Shown: positions 60,955 to 64,000 of the stretch, piece after piece
Layout: the number at the start of each line of letters is the position of its first letter
Position numbering within the stretch: the stretch's first letter is position 1
Origin: CAVQCX01 sp963711095
Lineage (GTDB): Bacteria; Pseudomonadota; Gammaproteobacteria; Chromatiales; Chromatiaceae
DNA: 64,000 bases
Direction of reading: 5' to 3'
NCBI GenBank assembly: GCA_963711095.1
Contig: CAVQCX010000016.1
Span: 46,148 to 110,147, forward strand
Notes under the pieces: model-generated
What the model was told of the DNA's origin: nothing
Databases searched by the model: none
The model's input: only the letters and a program-made list of their open reading frames with translations
Translations under genes and position numbers: made by a program

Positions 60955-63248
60955 ATGGACATCCGCACCTTGCCAAATACCGATCCGCAGCCGTTACGCA
61001 AGGACCCGTTCCCGGTGGGTCCCATGGCCAGCGACGATGACCAGGCCGAGGGCTTGGACTTCGCCGAGTACTGGCGCATCGTCCGGCGCCACAAATGGGG
61101 CATACTCTCGATCGCCCTGCTCTGCACCCTGATCGGCCTGGTTACAGCGCTGACCTCCGTCCCAGTCTACCAGGCCCAGGTGAGGCTCCTGGCCGAGCCC
61201 ATTCCAGCGAGCTTCAACGCCAAGGATCAGGCTACCGCAAGCCAGCTCGTCTGGCTGTTCTACGAGACCCAGTTCGAGATCATCCAGAGCCGAGCCGTCG
61301 CAGAGCGAGTGGTCGACAAGCTGGGCTTGGTGGCGAAGTCGACCGCCGAGGCGCAGCGCAAGGAGCAGCAAGGAGAGACTGGAGCGAGTGGCTTCAGACC
61401 TCAATTGGCGGGATTGGCTTCCTGAGGGCTGGATCGCCAAGCCCGCGGAGCAGCCAAGCGCTGACAAAGTCAGGGTCGATCTCGCCGCCGGGATCCAACG
61501 GGGGTCTGGATGTCAAGGGCGGAAAGCAGAGCGAGATCATCCTGGTCAGCTACGATTCGCCCCGACCCCGAAGAAGGCGGCTGCGATCGTCAACGCAGTG
61601 GCGGATGCCTACATCGAGTTCGGTCTCAGCTCGCGGCTGTCGAGCGCCGAGAAGACCACCTCCTGGCTCAACGAGCAGCTGGTCGACCTGCGCAAGAAGG
61701 TGAACGAGTCCGAGGCCGCTCTGGAGGCCTACCAGCGCACCCACGGCGTGATCGATACCAGCAGCCAGCAGCAGGTGATGAATGCCAAGCTGGCCAGTCT
61801 CACGACGGAGCAGGTCAAGGCCCAGTCGGCCCGCGCAGAGGCGGAGATCCGCTTCAACCAGGCGATGGCCGTCAAGCGCGGCAACGCGGACTACGATGCG
61901 CTGGCATCGGTGCTGCAGAGCCCCATGATCGGTGACTCTGAGGCGCCAGCAGATCGATCTGCAGCGCAAGGTCAGCGAGCTGTCAGAGCGTTACGGCGAC
62001 AAGCATCCCAAGATGATGGCGGCGCGCTCGGATCTGCGCGAGGCGACCCGGGCGCTCAAGCAGGCGACGGACAAGGTCATCGAGGGGGTTCGCAAGGAGT
62101 ACGAGCTGGCCGTGTCCCGGGAGCGCGAGGTCAATGCCCTGGTGGCCGCCCAGCGTAAGGAGGCGACCTCCGTGACGGGCGAGGGATTCGCGCAGGCCAA
62201 GCTGGAGCGGGAGGTGGACGACAACCGCAAGCTTTACGACAGCTTCCTGTCACGCTTCAAGGAGCTGGGGCGCTACCCAAGGGTACGATGTCTCCAATAT
62301 CCGGATCATCGACCGCGCCTTGGTGCCTACGATCCCCTATAAGCCCCACAAGACTCGCATCCTCATGATCGCGGGGCTCCTCGGCCTGCTGCTGGGGGTC
62401 GGCTTTGCCGTTCTCCGCGAGCGTCTCGACAACACCTTCAGGACCCTGGAGCAGTTGGAGGACAAGCTCGGGCTGCCGGTGCTGGGGGTGATGCCGCTCC
62501 TGAAAGGGTCGGACGACGTGCCCGAGCGGCATGCCGCCAGGGAGCCGCGCTCTGGCTTCGCGGAGGCGATCAACCACATCCGGACCGGCATCCTGTTCTC
62601 GGACATCGACAGCCCGCCGAAGGTCATCATGGTGTCCTCGTCCCAGGCCGGCGAGGGCAAGACCACGCTAGCGACAAACCTGGCCCATGCCTTCAGCCAG
62701 CTGGGGCGCACGGCGCTCATCGAGGCGGACCTGCGCAAGCCGCGATTCTCCAAGATCTTCCATCTCAAGGGCGGCCTGGGGATCATGGACCTGGTCGCTG
62801 GACAAGTCGGACGCCAAAGATGCGGTAACTGCACTGAAAGAGAATCCGAATCTCTACGTCTTCGGTGCCGGGACCCGGCCCCCGAATCCCCTCGAGTTCC
62901 TGTCCTCCCATTCCTTCGAAAAGGTGGTTAAGGCGCTCGCCGGCCAAGTTCGAGCATGTCGTGATCGATGCTGCGCCCATCCTCCCGGTGAGCGACGCCA
63001 TCGTGCTGTCCCGCCTGTGCGATGCCTTGCTGATCTGTGTACAGGCCGAATCGACCACCCACCAGATGGCCAATGCCATGCTGCGCCGTCTGGCCAATGC
63101 CAACATCCAGCCCTTGGGCGTGGTGTTGACCATGGGTGACGCCAAACGCATGTCTTATTACGGCGGGCATTATTATCACTATTACTCCGACTATGCGTAC
63201 TACGGGGATCAGGATGAGCCTGAGGCGGCTGTTAAGGGAAGTGGGTAA
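60955..63248 (+). pseudogene. Wzc-like polysaccharide co-polymerase / tyrosine autokinase (multiple frameshifts)
   Basis: Inner-membrane BY-kinase that controls chain length and export. In successive frames: a Wzz-type N-terminus (LDFAEYWRIVRRHKWGILSIALL), coiled-coil periplasmic region (QLVDLRKKVNESEAALEAYQRTHGVID, AKLEREVDDNRKLYDSFLSRFKELG), second membrane helix (ILMIAGLLGLLLGVGFAVL), Walker A VSSSQAGEGKTTLATNLA, Walker A' LIEADLRKPRFSK, Walker B HVVIDAAPIL, and the C-terminal tyrosine cluster YYGGHYYHYYSDYAYYG. At least seven frame changes are needed, near 61375, 61500, 61560, 61935, 62275, 62795 and 62940. All kinase motifs survive, so the gene may be intact in the organism. Confidence 0.8.
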
Positions 63249-63251
63249 AAG

Positions 63252-63325
63252 TCAGTGGCGAGAAGCTAGCGGCTAGAAGCTAGTCAAAGGCGAACTAGCC
63301 ACTAGCCACTAGCGTCTTAGCCACT
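63252..63325. repeat. GCTAG-rich palindromic spacer
   Basis: Repeated GCTAG and ACTAGCC words form a partly inverted structure (AGCTAGCGGCTAGAAGCTAG facing CTAGCCACTAGCCACTAGC) between the Wzc-like and CpsB-like genes. A short related text, TAGCTCCTAGCCCCT, follows the broken yihY at 40433. No function is evident. Confidence 0.5.
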
Positions 63326-63338
63326 GGCCCCTCCGCCT

Positions 63339-64000
63339 ATGATCGACCTCCACAGCCATATTCTGCCGGGCATCGACGACGGCGCCGCCGACCTGGAAGA
63401 CTCTCTGGAGATGCTGACCCTGGCGGTGGACCAGGGAGTCAAGATCCAGGTGCTGACCCCGCACATTCACGTCGGGCGCTATACGAACGATCTGGACTCA
63501 ATAAGGACCGCCTTCGACGCCTTTCACGAAAGGGCTCGGGCACAGAAGCTCCCGATCGAGCTGAGACTGGCCGCGGAGATCCGGATCGGCCCGGAGATTG
63601 TCGGGCTGTTTAACGAAGGGACAAATCCCCTGGCTCGGGAGCTGGGAGGGCGAGCGCGTGTTTCTGATGGAGTTTCCGCACAGCCGGGTGCCGAGCGGCA
63701 GCATCAATCTGGTGCGCTGGCTCCGGGCGCGAGGCGTCAGGCCCATGATCGTGCACCCGGAGCGTAATCGTGAGCTGCAGGTCAACATGGCAAAGCTGGC
63801 GCCGTTCCTGGAAGCAGGCTGCCTGATCCAGCTCACCGCTGCCAGCCTGACGGGCATCTTCGGCCCGGTCCCCTGCCGCATCGCCCTGGATCTGTTGGCA
63901 GGCCGGCCAGGTCACGGTGCTGGCGACCGACTGTCACAACATGGGTACCGCCCTCCGGATCTGGCCAAGGGGCTTGCCGCTGCCGCGGCTGTAATAGGAG
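63339..64000 (+). pseudogene. CpsB/YwqE-type PHP tyrosine phosphatase (frameshifted, cut by window end)
   Basis: Manganese-dependent phosphatase that reverses Wzc autophosphorylation. The PHP motifs are clear: MIDLHSHILPGIDDGAADLEDSLEML and VLTPHIHVGRY in the first frame, then after a shift near 63650 FLMEFPHSRVPSGSINLVRWLRARGVRPMIVHPERNRELQ and QLTAASLTGIFGPVPCRIALDLLA. A second shift near 63903 leads to TVLATDCHNMGTRPPDLAKGL. Start ATG 63339. The right end of the window cuts the last part. Position after the kinase is the standard gene order. Confidence 0.8.

Overview
The window is high-GC DNA from a gammaproteobacterium. Gene content and local order (rnf, metG, apbC, dcd; purM/purN, DUF2066, hda, wrbA, arsC) resemble Pseudomonas-type gammaproteobacteria. 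A complete menaquinone pathway, Rnf, an E. coli-type complex I with fused NuoCD, and a rubrerythrin / HdrD-like Fe-S / DUF3501 cluster fit an anaerobic or microaerophilic lineage such as the purple sulfur bacteria (Chromatiales). That placement is inference from content only; no rRNA gene is present and no tRNA gene was recognised.

Layout. 1-1.76 kb: rnfA-rnfB-rnfC on the minus strand, cut by the window edge. 2.0-4.8 kb: a Skp-like lipoprotein and metG. 4.9-13.5 kb: an SRPBCC protein and a compact menaquinone operon (menF-D-B-A-C-thioesterase-menE). 13.8-16.9 kb: apbC, pilU and dcd. 16.9-22.5 kb: purM-purN-DUF3108 (minus) divergent from DUF2066, a CDP-alcohol phosphatidyltransferase and a PerM-like transporter (plus). 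22.9-36.7 kb: the thirteen-gene nuoA-N operon, with REP-type repeats on both sides. 37.3-40.4 kb: a repeat array, a cas2 remnant, hda, DUF2069, wrbA, an ArsC-like gene and a truncated yihY. 40.4-47.2 kb: a possible PilZ-type protein, TlpA-like thioredoxin, acylphosphatase, a GspE-type ATPase, a Gly/Pro-rich secreted protein and cpdA. 47.4-50.8 kb: a peroxide/iron cluster (rubrerythrin, HdrD-like Fe-S protein, encapsulin-type ferritin, DUF3501) behind a good OxyR-like site. 50.7-56.1 kb: repeat-rich DNA with a Sel1/SPOR protein, fabA, an RfaH-like factor and galE. 56.2-64 kb: proS, then an exopolysaccharide operon (secreted protein, outer-membrane barrel, Wza, Wzc, CpsB-type phosphatase).

Two themes run through the window. 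The first is repeats. REP-like palindromes with a GTGGGAG or GTAGGAG head occur in at least six stem versions, in clusters and tandem arrays, mostly at gene ends and at the edges of the nuo block. A different element made of about six successive hairpins, with a Shine-Dalgarno and ATG built into one of them, occurs at 49.4-49.8 kb and 52.8 kb. The second theme is frameshifts. rnfB, menF, nuoL, galE, proS and a Gly/Pro-rich gene each carry isolated one-base shifts, nuoF has lost its stop, and the exopolysaccharide genes from 58.7 kb onward shift frame every few hundred bases while keeping intact family motifs. Two isolated shifts lie at seven-G runs where eight are expected, which suggests consensus errors, although true decay cannot be excluded from the sequence alone.

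How the genes work together: Rnf, complex I and menaquinone form a membrane redox module linking NADH, ferredoxin and the quinone pool. The rubrerythrin cluster would protect it from peroxide and free iron. The RfaH-like factor, galE and the Wza/Wzc/CpsB genes form a capsule or exopolysaccharide locus.
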